From Harmonia axyridis (taxonomy: Eukaryota; Arthropoda; Insecta; Coleoptera; Coccinellidae): a stretch of 64,000 nucleotides of DNA. Made by a program: the position numbers and the translations under genes. Within the stretch, counting starts at the first letter, position 1. Each line of letters starts with the position of its first letter. Shown in pieces: positions 53,763-64,000 of the stretch. The DNA lies in assembly GCF_914767665.1 (NCBI RefSeq), contig NC_059505.1:38003506-38067505 (forward strand), written 5' to 3'. The notes below the pieces were generated by a model. That model did no database searches. It had not been told where the DNA came from and saw nothing but the letters and a program-made list of their open reading frames with translations.

Positions 53763-53781
53763 AAATAATAATAATAATAAT
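53763..53781 (+). repeat. (TAA)n microsatellite
   Basis: AATAATAATAATAATAAT; possibly the tail of an otherwise absent retrotransposon 3' end, or a simple repeat at the truncation point of the Tc1 copy. Confidence 0.85.
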
Positions 53782-53959
53782 GGTGTTCTAGTCAAATGAA
53801 CCCTCGAGAGCTTCACTTAAGACCCCTTCCCATATCAAATGTCACAGTTGATGAGGTGTCTCATAAATAAGTAACTTGAGAATGGTTCTCAAAAAATACT
53901 TCGAAAGGTTCTTACCGTTCGAATCCTTCTACTAAAATTTGCGATTATAATGGTCTTAC

Positions 53960-54160
53960 CTTGCAGATGTTACACTGGATCAACCAATCACCGGTCTCTG
54001 GCAACGCTGCTGGTTTTCAGGAAAAGAACCACTATGCGCTTTACTGAAGTCCGTGGAATACTCAAACGTTGCGCAATCTGGTGATTCGACAAAGCTTCTT
54101 GATGTAGAGCTACTATTCTTGCCCGGTCAAATTAAGGAATTGGAATTGGAACCAGAAACA
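53960..54160 (-). pseudogene. Tc1-like transposase N-terminal HTH fragment
   Basis: Minus strand: ALHQEALSNHQIAQRLSIPR, TSVKRIVVLFLKTSSVARD. It matches the first paired-like helix-turn-helix (L-S-x-x-Q-I-A-x-R-L-G-I-P-R-S-T-V-x-R-I) of Tc1 transposases. About 55 codons only. Confidence 0.72.
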
Positions 54161-55264
54161 TTTTTTGTTGGTTTATTGTTTTCATTCAAGTGATAAAATA
54201 GTGAAGATTCCACACACAAAAAACTGTCATGTTACATTCAATAAGGTGAGAGTTGATAGAGGGGTTAAGACTTTGGACGATTTGTGTATCTAAATGAAGA
54301 GACAACTGAATTTAGAACAGCATAACTTCTTTGAATGAAGAGAAGAGAATACCAAAATTTCCAAACCCCCCTTCTAAACGCTACCAAAGACTTGAAAACA
54401 AAAAAAAAACCTTCAGTAGTAGCAAGATACCAGCGATACCTATCGGATGAACCTAACCCACAAAATCTACACGCTGTTCGGCATCCTGCCAGCATTATAA
54501 TCGTTTCACCCATTCAAATTCAGCTTTCACACATCATTGATCACACATGTACCTATACCGCGTACAAATATCGATATCCAGCTCATCAAACACAACTCCC
54601 CGTATCTGAAAGCCACATGTTTCTTTCCCTCTGATGAGGATTGGCATGTATATTCAGCGCCCAGCTAATGACCGTCATTTGGGCCTAATTGCCATGCAGC
54701 GTTTGCTAATTGACTTGTCGTCACGTTCAATAAATATAATTTGCAGATTGATGAAGCTCAAAACGTAGGAGATATCGCCTGTTGTTTTTTTTTTGACAGG
54801 AAGAGGCAAAAACCGTTAATGGATTCAGTCGATCTGGTATCGTTTTTTTGAGGTTATATACTACTCCAACAATGAAATGAAAAATGATTCAGGACCACGC
54901 TTGGTTTTTTGGTGTTTGGATGTATAATGAACTCAGTTTTGAGTTTCTATTCAATATGGGATGTGGCTCAACTGTCTCATAGCAAGAAAATGGGTTTGAG
55001 TGAAGAAATTGGGTATTAGGAAGACCTTGACTTTGATGTCAAGTTGACCCAATACTGAAGTGCTGAATTGCCTTTAACTCAAGTTGTGGAAAAATCTCAT
55101 ATATGTACCTATATTATAATATAAACGTAAAAAAAATCAAATATATCTACTTACAATCTAGGAAGAATAAGACATTTTGAAAAGTTTGTTGGTTATACAT
55201 ATGATAAATATTACATTTACTGATAGAAAAAATGTGGTTTTTTCATCAGATTGAGATGGACCTT
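54161..55264. other. No gene recognised
   Basis: The 99-codon frame at 54335-54634 has no family match. AT-rich after 54700. Confidence 0.4.
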
Positions 55265-55420
55265 ATGCATTGAAAGACTGAGATCTTAACGCCATCTGTT
55301 CCGAAGCAGAATATTGTTGCTATCGTGCTGGGGAGTCTAGTTATAATAATTCATATATAAGTGGCTCCCTCACAGAGAGGATAGTTTTTCACGATAGTGA
55401 GAAGCAATTTCTGTCCGAAA
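55265..55420 (+). repeat. Repeat family G, copy 1
   Basis: Shares GCTGGGGAGTC/GTTGGGGATCC and AATAATTCATRTATAAGTGRCTCC with 56866-57023 and 57191-57390. Confidence 0.7.
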
Positions 55421-55499
55421 TCAGATGAAAATTCCATCATGAAATGCAATTTGATGTAATCCTATGGTGGCAACTATTAGTCTGGTCATAATTATAATA

Positions 55500-56410
55500 T
55501 ATAACATTCTTTTAATTGATATCATTATTACGTAGATAACTAAAATGTTTGCAATTGAGCGATTAGTCCATTATTTCAGAAGTTATAGGTTATAAACTGA
55601 AATTTTAAACAAAAATTTGAAAATTTTCTCAACGCTGCCATTTCTCCTGGACGCAAGATACGGACTTGAATAATCAGTATGTTGTAGATCAGAGCTTGAT
55701 CCTAAAAAAACGTTTCTCCAATTCTGTGGTTATTCCGTTCATTCTTCCACATCTTGTAGAACAAAATCGTGCGAGAATATATCAGAAACGCACAGTTTTC
55801 ATGGTTATATTTTATTATTCTATGTTGGTACTCCGAACATTCCGCCACGGCTTTATCTGTCAATTCATCAATTTGCCTTAAAGAAATCAGTTCTGCCAAC
55901 CAACATTTTTCAATGCAAAAATCACTAAATTATATTTATGGAAATATTTCATTAATTTCAATGAAAATGCAATGAATTAGAGAAAATAATGTATAATACT
56001 CGTACAGAAGGCTCATTCTACCACTCGTTCATTCCAAAACTCGCCACTTCGTGGCTCGTTTTTGAATTTTGAACTCGTGGAAGAATACCAATGCCTTCTG
56101 CACTTGTATTATAAATAACTATTCCATTCGAGCAGTCTGTGACGAATATTTCAGGAGATATAACGATTTTTCTATAGAAATTCAATTCTTACTGATTTTT
56201 TCAAAACGTCGAGTTTAGTTTTTTCTTAAACTGTGGCTTCTGTGGGTTCTGCCTCTCCTGGACGCAAGATGAGCACTTACGACCTTATCATACCTAGACC
56301 TTAAAAAATTTGATGCGAATGAAAGTTCCTTCTTGGGCATTTAATACCATTCTTCCAATTGATTTGATTACGTAGATCACGAGAATGCTTTCAGTCGACC
56401 GACGAGTATA
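55500..56410 (+). repeat. Repeat D (two modules) with repeat E inserted
   Basis: D modules at 55500-55718 and 56126-56410 share ATTACGTAGAT, CTGCCWYYTCTCCTGGACGC and AAGATRMGGACTT-type blocks with 41170-41410 inside hAT element H2. Repeat E occupies 55719-56125 including its palindromic module (55992-56113). Confidence 0.8.
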
Positions 56411-56497
56411 AGTTTGAGGAAAACAGCAACATACTAATGTTCTAGAAATCTTGTAGTCTGCAAAAAATAGTAATTTACGTAACAAGTCTGGAAAATA

Positions 56498-56575
56498 GGG
56501 TTTTTTTGGACGAATAGACAAAATTCCAGGACGAGCGTAAGCGAGTCCTGGAAGTCTGTGAGTCCAAAAAAACCA
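56498..56575. repeat. Long imperfect foldback
   Basis: Nested inverted repeats: GGTTTTTTTGGAC at the left with GTCCAAAAAAACC at the right, and inside them TTCCAGGAC (56524-56532) / GTCCTGGAA (56545-56553). Confidence 0.85.
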
Positions 56576-56599
56576 TTTTCGGGCGTGTTGCGTACAATA

Positions 56600-56858
56600 T
56601 TTTTTCGGCTACCATGTAAAATAACACTATCGCTGCTGCTTTTCATATTTTATTGCGATTGCGATCAAAAAACATACAAATTTTTGACAACTAATTTCAT
56701 ATGAACTGTCAGCCGTTATCTCGGTTTCTATGGATTCTATGATTCTTTTCCGGCCTAGTCCGGGAAGTACGTACTTTCCGGACTAGGCCGGGAAATGCTA
56801 CTTTCTCAGAGAAAAAGCGTCCGGGAAGTGAGCAGTTCCCGGACGGTTGCCGAAAAAA
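56600..56858. mobile_element. Palindrome-rich MITE
   Basis: Terminal inverted repeats TTTTTTCGGCTACC (56600-56613) and TTTTTTCGGCAACC (reverse complement of 56845-56858), 13 of 14. Inside are a 50-bp palindrome at 56746-56795 and a 10-bp hairpin CGTCCGGGAA/TTCCCGGACG (56818-56827, 56836-56845). No coding capacity. Confidence 0.65.
56746..56795. repeat. 50-bp near-perfect palindrome without spacer
   Basis: The core 56751-56790 pairs base for base around 56770/56771 with one G/T position (56764/56777). The flanks extend the symmetry five more bases each side with one further G/T (56749/56792). Confidence 0.95.
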
Positions 56859-57023
56859 GTTGTTTTCTTTCCGAAATATGCAGGATCACATGCCTACATG
56901 CTATGGATGACTGAAAGTCTGCATGCCATCTATAGAAATGCAAAATATAGCTGCCATTATGTTGGGGATCCGACTTAAAATAATTCATGTATAAGTGGCT
57001 CCTCCAAGGAAAGCTACGCTTTT

Positions 57024-57190
57024 TATGGGTAATAAGTAGTGCGTTCTTTGTTGAGAAACTCGTGAATTGAGTGAAATATCTTATCACTGATATGTTTTCA
57101 TTTCCGCGCGCTTCATGTTGAATTTGATAGTTCATGTTGGGGACAAAATTTGCTTACTGAAAATGACATATGCTTCCTCTATCTATGTGT
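57024..57190 (+). mobile_element. THAP-bearing element (family T), 3' fragment
   Basis: Starts at ATGGGTAATAAGTAGTGCG (THAP start, decayed) and runs to TGCTTCCTCTATCTATGTG, the right terminal repeat. Flanked on both sides by repeat G sequence. Confidence 0.75.
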
Positions 57191-57390
57191 AGTACTCTGA
57201 GTTCATTTCCAATGTCTTTCGAATTTACACTTCCTTCAAGGAAATATGCCTATACATACTCTGGAGGATTGAAAGTCTCCATGCCATTTGTAGCAATGCA
57301 AAATATCACTGCCATCATGTTGGGGATCCGACTTATAATAATTCATGTATAAGTGACTCCCCCAAGGAAAGCTACGCTTTTTATGATACC
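57191..57390 (+). repeat. Repeat family G, copy 3
   Basis: Copy 2 is at 56866-57023. Both carry TGTTGGGGATCCGACTTA and GGAAAGCTACGCTTTTTATG. Confidence 0.8.
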
Positions 57391-57979
57391 CGAATAAAGC
57401 AAACCCTTTCTGCTTCCGAAACCTTCTCAAATTCCATCACTAAACGAACAGAATCTCGCGGAAAATCCATTTTCCACCACATATGGCTGCATGAATCGGA
57501 AAGAGCAAAAAGAAATCCGTTCAACACCCACCGCATGAATGTTGAGCGCCCTCCTCAAAACTTTCCCAATACTTGTTCGCCTTCAATTCAAAACGAGGTG
57601 AAATATGGCCGCACAATGGAACGGCCATTGCCTTTTCCCAGTCGGAGGGAAACTTCTTGGTCAGGAATGTTAATAAAACTCCCCCCCGTACTCGGAGGAA
57701 CGTCAACTTGTCGGCATCTTTTTGATTCCATTGTAGACCGCCTTGTTGCGTGTCTGAAACGTTTTTTTTTTTTCGTTTTTTTGAAGAGCGGAGTTTCGAG
57801 TGCTGTTTCTTTGAATAATTTGGGCGGAAATATATTTTTTTTTGGGTTGTTAGAGGAAGAATGAGATCTGTGAGGGTGTCAGAAACATCCGGGAAATTTG
57901 ACATTATTTGTTATAATTATTTCTTAGGTAGGAAGTCTAATTTTTGATTCGAATAAAAAGGGGGAATATTTGATGAAAA
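57391..57979. other. No gene recognised
   Basis: The 127-codon minus-strand frame (57521-57904), rich in Lys and Ser, has no recognised domain. Non-repetitive. Confidence 0.35.
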
Positions 57980-58191
57980 TCAACTTCTATAACTTTGGTA
58001 GATTTAGGGTTTGTTCCGTTTTGCACTGTCCTGGCTATCATCTTCACTCTTTCGTGTTGTAGTTTGCTCATAGTTTGCTCATGTTCAGAAAATGGATGCA
58101 CAGCTTAACGTTTCTATGAGAATTATCAGTGGAACTATTAGACCTACACCTTTACATTGATTACCAGTGCTATAAAATATATTTTATCCTC
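57980..58191 (+). pseudogene. Jockey-like retrotransposon family C fragment
   Basis: Collinear with 50025-50200 (TTTTGCACTKTCCT, CATCTTCACTCTKTCG, CAGCTTAACGTTTCTATG). It encodes the D-x-Q-L-N-V-S-M-R-I-I-S-G-T-I-R segment across frames and breaks off where family A begins. Confidence 0.75.
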
Positions 58192-58758
58192 TAACTTGCA
58201 AAAAGTGCATCAAGGTTAACACCTGCTGGACCTGAGCTAGGAAAAGACCAATATAAAGCTGCGTTCCAGCTATGGGAGTTGAATAACAGGATAATCCACT
58301 GGACTAACACTCCTAGACTTGCTCAGGCAAAGAAATTCGTGACGATTTCACCTACCTACGCCAAAAAGCTCTTGAAGCTGTCACGAGCCGATGGTGGGAC
58401 TGCTGACGGGGCACTGTCGGTACAAACATCATTTGTACCGTATGGGAAAGTCAGTAGATGAGATTTTCGGGCTCTGTGGATCAGAAGCAGAAACAGCCGA
58501 ACACATGGTATGCAAGTGTCCGGAGCTGGCTGGTTTAAGAACCATTCATATGGGGAAGCCGGCCCTGGATACCCGTGAGGTAACGGCCAAGGCCCCTAAG
58601 GAGGTTATCAGTTTTATTAACGTCATTGACGACCTTCTTGGGTTTCCATGTATGAGCAGGGTAGAAAACAAAAGATCTATATGGTCGTAGTTTCCGGAAG
58701 GCTTACCGAACCAAAATAGCCCCAGTTCAAATAATAATAATACTAATTAATAATAATA
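58192..58758 (+). mobile_element. I-like retrotransposon family A, 5'-truncated, with TAA tail
   Basis: Plus-strand ORF 58391-58690 reads MVGLLTGHCRYKHHLYRMGK, SVDEIFGLCGSEAETAEHMV, CKCPELAGLRTIHMGK and AKAPKEVISFINVIDDLLGF. The first knuckle Cys-X2-Cys has lost one Cys (IFGLC for ICRLC). The 3' UTR GGAAGGCTTACCGAACC is followed by an imperfect TAA-rich tail 58728-58758. The upstream RNase H end is frameshifted. Confidence 0.92.
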
Positions 58759-58774
58759 CCAATTGTAACATTCA

Positions 58775-58875
58775 ATTTTGAATCACTCAAATAAATAATA
58801 AATATTCCATTCAATCAATATAATATACATTCACAATGATATAGTAAAATTGTGGATTTGAAAATATATCCACAA
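58775..58875 (-). mobile_element. THAP-bearing element (family T), internal fragment
   Basis: The reverse complement matches 12800-12900 and 18720-18820 (GTGATATATTTTCAAATCCAC). Truncated at both ends. Confidence 0.75.
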
Positions 58876-58948
58876 TCTTTCTGTGTACAATTCTGTAAGT
58901 CGAGTAGTTGAGTAGTGTGTGTGCTGTCCAAATTATTTTAACGCAAAG

Positions 58949-59493
58949 ATGGCACCCGTAGCAGAAACAAAAAAGAAGAAAGAGGTTAACGATAAGTCGA
59001 AGAACCCTATGAGGGATCTTCATATCCGAAAACTATGTCTGAATATCTGTGTAGGAGAATCTAGTTAAAGGCTAACTCGTGCAGCCAAAGTGTTGGAACA
59101 AATAACTGGTCAACAACCTGTATTTCCAAAAGCTAGATATACCGTCAGATCTTTTGGTATCAGGAGGAATGAAAAAATTGCTGTGCATTGTTTAGTCAGA
59201 GGCCCTAAAACAGAAGGGAATATGAATTGAGACGAGACAATTTCTCAGCATCCGGTAACTTTGGATTTGGCATCCAAGAACACATTGATCTTGGTATAAA
59301 ATATGACCCAAGCATAGGAATTTATGGTCTTGATTTCTACGTAGTCTTGGGAAGTCCAGGATTCAATGTAGCCCACAGAAGAAGGAAACAAGGCAAAGTA
59401 GGAGCACCCCATAGATTAACCAAGGAAGACGCCATGAAATGGTTCCAACAGAAATATGATGGTATCATTTTAGGAATTAATCCGTCAACGTAA
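58949..59493 (+). pseudogene. RpL11: Ribosomal protein L11 processed pseudogene
   Basis: Intronless copy of the large-subunit ribosomal protein that binds 5S rRNA. ATG at 58949 starts MAPVAETKKKKEVND and continues with NPMRDLHIRKLCLNICVGES. Near 59066 an in-frame TAA replaces the expected Gly-Asp codons. Reading resumes as RLTRAAKVLEQITGQQPVFP and RYTVRSFGIRRNEKIAVHC. At about 59213-59225 roughly ten codons of the usual EILERGLKVRE segment are missing and the frame shifts, then 59227-59493 runs open: NFGFGIQEHIDLGIKYDPSI, HRLTKEDAMKWFQQKYDGII. Length apart from the gap fits RpL11 (about 185-195 residues). No poly(A) tail is evident. The broken frame and lack of introns in a TE-rich region indicate a retrocopy, not the working gene. 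Confidence 0.96.
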
Positions 59494-60589
59494 TCTAACC
59501 ATGTTGGAGCCATGTGAAAATTGCGCATACTTCCTCTGTTTATGCTTAATATTCTATGATTTCCACAAATTTTTCAATTGTCTGAAGAGTGTTGCTACTG
59601 AAATAAGTAATAGGTCTCTTCTTCCATATTTTGCTTGAATTTCCTACGTTTCTGATGGAACACAGAATTTTACACGATGTTTGACTGACCAGCTGAATAA
59701 CCAGTCAAAATGTGAGAAATCTGAAGAGAGTGAAACAATTGTTATTTATATAATAAAATAGTGTAAATTATAAAAAATCGTATATAATATCATCTATGTG
59801 AATTCAACCAAATTATGATCAAGTAAATCAAATACTGGATAACATTCTACTCAATATTTTCAAGTCATGTCTTTCCATTAGCAGTAACAGTGCCTCGTCG
59901 CCCTAAAACGAAATGCGTATCCACAAGCGAAGGACCAAAATTAATCTAGATCCTAAACCGAACGAACAATCGACATAACGATTCTAAGCCACGCCGACCT
60001 GAATCGTGTGTTCACGTCGATAGGAATGTATGCAAATGATACGTTCCATAATAATAGGGCTTCAGTAGAGTTGTGTTCCAACTATTTCTGACTCGAAACT
60101 TTACGAGAGACTGCCAGAATTATCTGGTTGGAATGGAGACATTCCGGGAGAATGCGGGATAAACAGAAAAAGCTTATCAGGCTCCGTTATGGGAACAGGA
60201 AATCCTGTTTAATTTCTTTATCGGAGTCAGTCCTTTCCGCTGCTTGCCTTGGAAGGACCGGAATGGAGAACAATGAAGGAGGGGGACTTTCGTGAATAGA
60301 TTAATTATTTCTTCATTTTCGAGTCGTTTGCAACAGGGGAACGTAGGAGAACCGGGATTTTCGATTTCGTCAAAATTCATTAGTTAGGAATATTTTTGAT
60401 GCTTTCATTAAGAATTAGAAAAGCACCGAAATGAAAATGGAAGCTTCTAATTTTACGTTTAATTATGCTTCAATTGCACCTTGGGGGCCACAGATCTGAA
60501 TATTGGAGTGCTGGTGTGAATAATAAATTACATATCATATAGAGAGTGATTACGGAGAGAATGCCAGATCTTAGGAGAACTGGGCTTTC
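59494..60589. other. No gene recognised
   Basis: Non-repetitive. The minus-strand frame 60177-60380 has no family match. Confidence 0.4.
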
Positions 60590-60745
60590 AATAGAATGCA
60601 TACTATAACAACGACCATGACCAGGCCCATGTCGATTTGAAATACACCAAACTTTCCTAGGTAGATTGAAACTAGAACTTTCTCTGAAGGAAGGTATTAC
60701 CTAATCCATAAGAGTTTGCGTGACTTTAATCTGACAGTTCAGGCA
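60590..60745 (-). pseudogene. Jockey-like retrotransposon family C, internally deleted fragment
   Basis: The minus strand is collinear with 23060-23400 and 51010-51130: LSD-LKSRKLLWIR-type, then a deletion, then EKVLVSIYLGKFGVFQIDMG. Short and decayed. Confidence 0.7.
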
Positions 60746-60799
60746 GAAGAGTAAAAAGGTTACTTCTTTTTTTCCTCTTTTGAGAGGCACATTGATTGT

Positions 60800-61520
60800 T
60801 CGGTTCTGGTTCCTTTATGTACGTGTTTTTTGGAATATAGAGTTACAGCTGTCTCGCCATCGTTTTGGCGGGATCACCAAGGGTTTTCTTCCGTGAGGTA
60901 TGTTGTCTCTTGCAATCTCAGCCATCCTGTCTGGAACTATTCTATGAATGTGATGGTTTCATTCCGTTCTTCTCCCTTTAATATCCATCTTGAAATATTG
61001 GCTGTTGACAATGACTGTGTTCCTTTGTCTGCTTATCGTTCAGTGTATTGACCCAGGGTCTTCGTCTCGGCTGTTCTCAAAATTTTCTTCGTCACAGATG
61101 TTTCAGCTCTTGTTTCCGCACGATCTGTTCAAACTGGTGGTACACAAGTTTTGTACCTAACATCTCGCCTGACATTCTGTACTCAAGATATTTGTTTTTC
61201 CAAATTGGATATTCCATACGTTTTGATATTGCGAGAGCTTTGTTGTTATGTTTCCTCAATTCTTCTTCTAGGAAAATCTGATCTTGTTATTTTGCATCTG
61301 AGGTAATAAAATGTCATGACCTTCTTAATGATGTTATTTTCCAGTTCTAGCTTGCATTGTTACGACTCTTTAATTATAGTCATGCATTTGGTTTTTTTTC
61401 TTGGAGATTTTCGCATTCAGTTTTTTTACCCTTCTATTGAAAACCTGCAATAGTCGTCGGCATAGCATAATAATATGCTGATTTTGTGTTTTTCCATATC
61501 AAATCCTAGTCAGCTCCTCG
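60800..61520 (-). pseudogene. Non-LTR retrotransposon RT palm and C-terminal relic
   Basis: Minus strand: ISILLCYADDYCRFSIEG (catalytic YADD at about 61455), SPRKKTKCMTI, KLELENNIIKKVMTFYYLRC (the F-x-Y-L-G block), CVPPV-stop-TDRAETRAETS, TKKILRTAETKTLGQYTER. The C-terminal I-S-R-W-I-L-x-x-E-x-R-N-E-T-I and E-E-N-P-W-x-S-R-Q block follows at about 60990-60880. This order matches the elements whose ORF2 ends in N-D-H-I-x-R-M and G-R-R-S-x-G-R-P-R-K-R-W. It is the only YADD box found in the window. Frameshifts and stops are numerous. Confidence 0.82.
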
Positions 61521-61679
61521 TAATGGCTTTAATCAGTTTATCTATCATATGATTGCTTTGAATAGAAGCGGGTTGAGGCTGCCAACTTGAGGAATGCTCG
61601 TGGTGAAGCTCTTCCATTTTCGAGTTCTGAAAGCTGTATCGTGAAGATAATAGACTCACAAAGTCTAGCGATCCAGAGA

Positions 61680-61683
<4 letters not shown>

Positions 61684-61715
<32 letters not shown>
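61684..61715. repeat. (TA)n microsatellite, 32 bp
   Basis: Uninterrupted AT/TA dinucleotide run. Confidence 0.98.
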
Positions 61716-61717
<2 letters not shown>

Positions 61718-62570
61718 TTTTGAGAAAGAGCAAATACAAAATATTAATTTCAAACAATCAAGCATATGTGTCGATGAATCTCAGTATTAGCAGAGGAAAT
61801 GTAACGGGGCATCATACATTTCAACATATGTCTGCATCAGCCGAACGAAATGAATTCTCTAATGAAGAAATGAGAACTTTTGGAAAAAAAGATACATCGA
61901 CGACCATTTTGCTCCGCATTTCTTTCCCAGCTCAGCTCCATCCTTCTGAATATTCCAATTCCCCGAATCTACGCAAATTCCAAAAAAAAAAATTCGATTT
62001 AAAAACCTTCTGCTCCAGACGCCAAAGTCAACTCCACCAAACCCGACCTAGATACATCCAGAATCCGATATTCGGCAAATCCAGAATCCCGAAAATACAC
62101 CGTCGTCAACAAGTCTGTTCATCATCTGAATGTAGCGGCAATAAATTAGCGTATCGTCCCAAAACTTCGATATTGCCGCCACCGTGGAAAAAAAATCTGA
62201 TTTATAACACCTTTGCTCCATTCGTAATTGCATTTTCCTTCTGGCAATCGATTGGGCGCTGGGAAAGTTTACGTTAATTGACGTAGGAAATTTCCAGTCT
62301 GCTGTCAGACAGTACGAGTATGATTCAATTAGGGGGGTTAATTTTCTAGATTGGTGCTGCTAGACGAACGGTGGAGGTAGATCGACGGGAAAAACTGATC
62401 GAGTTCCAGATAGCTCCCGATGGTTTTCCGGTGGAAATCTGGGGAAAAATTCGATTTTATCTCCTCTTATCTGGTGATTCGGGAGGTGAAGATTTTTGTT
62501 TCGAGATTTGAGGTTTCATTTTTTGATACTGCATTGGGTGAAAAGTAGTAATAATGTATTTTATCTACTC
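61716..62570 (+). other. Unrecognised 185-codon open frame and flanks
   Basis: An open frame 61720-62277 starts at TTG rather than ATG. It contains NLSISRGNVTGHHTFQHMSA near its start, whose DNA (61772-61845) matches the reverse strand of 51478-51560. The remainder is Ser, Arg and Pro rich with no known domain. The shared segment looks like a TE fragment; the rest may be chance. Confidence 0.25.
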
Positions 62571-63480
62571 CTATTGAATTATATATTCATTATTCAACTG
62601 CTTTGAGCAATTAATAGTATTTATTAACAAACAGCGTGAGTTATAATAACTCATTCCTATTAAATTATATATTCATTATTCAACTACTTTGAGCAATTAA
62701 AAGTACCTATCAACAAACAGCGTGAGTTATAATAACTCACTGCTATAACTCACTCTGATAAATCGGAAAAGATGGCTCTGTGCTTCTATACTTCTGTGCC
62801 TCTATTCGGTTGGCCGAAAAGGAACATCCCATTATTGTTATTGAGGGGACGAATTTCAATTTGATAATTTTGACATTTATAGGTTACTTTTGGGGTTTGC
62901 CAATGAATTTCTTTCTCTATTCTTGTATTTTAGTATTAATTGTTATAGTCGTAGATAAAGTATAGTATTCAACTTGCGGTAATGGTCATAACTCACTTGA
63001 TGAATTACAGCACTCGCCTACATTACCGCTCGTTGAATAAATACTATTATCTACTCCTATTGATTTATATATTCATTATTATCTGCTTTTCAGCAATTAA
63101 TAGTATCTATTAACGAATAGCGTGAGTTATAATAACTCACTAATAGAACTCACTATAATAAAGCTGAAAAGATGGATCTGTGCTTCTTTACTTCTGTGCT
63201 TCTATTCGGTTGGCGGTTGGCCGAAAGGGAACATTCCATTATTGTTATTGAGGGAAGGAATGTCACTTTGATAATTTTGACGTTTATAGGTATTTTTTTA
63301 TGTTTGTCAGTAAAGTTCTTTTTCTATTCTTGTATTTTAGTATTAATTGTTATAGTCGTAGATAAAGTATAGTATTAAACTTGAGGTAATGGTCATAACT
63401 CACTTGATGAATTACAGCACTGCGGCTCGTGGTGCAAATTTCATCTGCGTAAGTTATGATCTACATTACCGCTTGGTGAA
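62571..63480 (+). repeat. 400-bp tandem duplication with an 86-bp sub-repeat
   Basis: Corresponding landmarks GATGGCTCTGTGCTTCT (62771) and GATGGATCTGTGCTTCT (63171) are exactly 400 bp apart. CTATTRAATTATATATTC occurs at 62571 and 62657 (86 bp apart), with a related copy at 63057. Foldback motif GTGAGTTATAATAACTCAC recurs at the unit starts. Both units can encode a related hydrophobic peptide (EHPIIVIEG / EHSIIVIEG, then NFFLYSCILVLIVIVVDKV). Confidence 0.92.
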
Positions 63481-64000
63481 TAGTATACTATTGCACTTCA
63501 AGTTGAGTGTTATTGGGTTGGTTACAATGTTTCGGTCTATCGAGTGTAACTGGTGTTTTTTAATGATGGAATTCATTTTAAAGAGTAATTTTCATCCAAA
63601 ATCCATAACACTGATCAGCAGAAAAAAGAAACAATATTTGGTGCCGTTAATAAAGCCATTGATCAATAATGTGCTGATTTCAAAACTCTATCGGATATTT
63701 TTTATCAGCTCTAGTTTTTTAGATACAGGTTAATTGATGGTTGTTCTGATACTTGCCAAAAAATAAAGAAATAACTTTCTTAAGGCCAAAATAAAAACAT
63801 CCTTAACACAATTATAATTTTCATAATTAGCCAAAATATGCAGGTTGTTTCTTAATTGGAAGTTTAAAAGAAAATAAGAGATTTAATGAATAATTTTAAG
63901 AAAAAAAAGTCAAATGAACATTGGCTCGCTAGCGCTTTGTATTCAAGAAGTTTCTTGAAGTGCTACTTTCTTTGTGTTGATTATACTAGTTTATTGAATC
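63481..64000. other. No gene recognised
   Basis: AT-rich. The 114-codon frame 63389-63733 has no family match and overlaps the tandem repeat end. Confidence 0.4.

Noticed and set aside
61720..62277. 185-codon ORF as a gene
   Set aside because: Starts at TTG, contains a repeat-derived segment and no recognised domain; length alone is weak evidence.
1..64000. CRISPR array, bacterial operons, rRNA genes
   Set aside because: Repeats are dispersed eukaryotic transposons. No regularly spaced short repeats, no ribosome-binding-site-driven gene clusters and no rRNA similarity are seen.

Overview
The window looks like an insect nuclear chromosome segment, most plausibly a beetle (the order is inferred, not shown). 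It is AT-rich and intron- or intergenic-like. No complete host gene is visible. Recognisable coding sequence is almost all decayed transposable-element sequence: mariner, DD41D (rosa-like) and Tc1 transposases, hAT relics, THAP-bearing elements, and RNase-H-bearing (I-like), Jockey-like and RTE-like non-LTR retrotransposons. The one clear host-derived coding sequence outside these is a broken, intronless copy of ribosomal protein L11 (58949-59493). Many relics read cleanly only after removing a nested insertion, and several insertions carry measurable target-site duplications.

Layout. 1-3.4 kb: two mariner relics and a retrotransposon C-terminus. 3.4-3.85 kb: a GC-rich island ending in a short signal-peptide-like exon with a strong 5' splice site. 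3.9-6.1 kb: a hAT MITE and a ~280-bp tandem array. 7.5-13.2 kb: mariner, I-like retrotransposon, Tc1 and THAP-element relics. 14.6-18.3 kb: mariner, nested inverted I-like copies and a ~760-bp tandem duplication carrying a tRNA-like/SINE-like promoter. 18.6-21.4 kb: a THAP element with terminal inverted repeats and a nearly whole Tc1 element. 22-27.3 kb: a DD41D-type relic split by a small MITE, a Jockey-like fragment, and two head-to-head DD41D elements sharing one internal deletion. 27.6-28.6 kb: a hairpin cluster and a putative LTR with primer-binding site. 29-37.6 kb: RNase-H retrotransposon pieces, a hAT element with a dimerisation-domain relic, a pre-miRNA-like hairpin, and transposase relics. 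38-44 kb: a ~280-bp recent duplication, mariner, and two hAT elements. 44.5 kb: a second signal-peptide-like exon. 45-54 kb: nested duplications, RTE-like and Jockey-like retrotransposons, Tc1 elements. 55-61.5 kb: repeat mosaic, palindrome-rich MITE, RpL11 pseudogene, RT relic. 62.5-63.5 kb: a 400-bp tandem repeat.

The scattered, more GC-rich, non-repetitive islands (about 3.4-3.9, 8.3-8.9, 13.7-14.1, 19.4-19.7, 27.6-27.9, 32.2-32.7, 35.6-36.1, 40.7-41.0, 44.0-44.6, 47.1-47.7, 49.5-49.7, 52.0-52.4 kb) are the likeliest host regulatory or exonic sequence. The exons at 3799 and 44541 are both on the + strand, both begin with ATG plus a hydrophobic stretch, and both end in phase-1 GTGAGT donors. 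The simplest reading is that they are alternative first exons of one secreted or cell-surface protein gene whose remaining exons lie beyond the right edge. This is inference. Genes do not form operons here. The unifying theme is repeated TE invasion of host intronic DNA.
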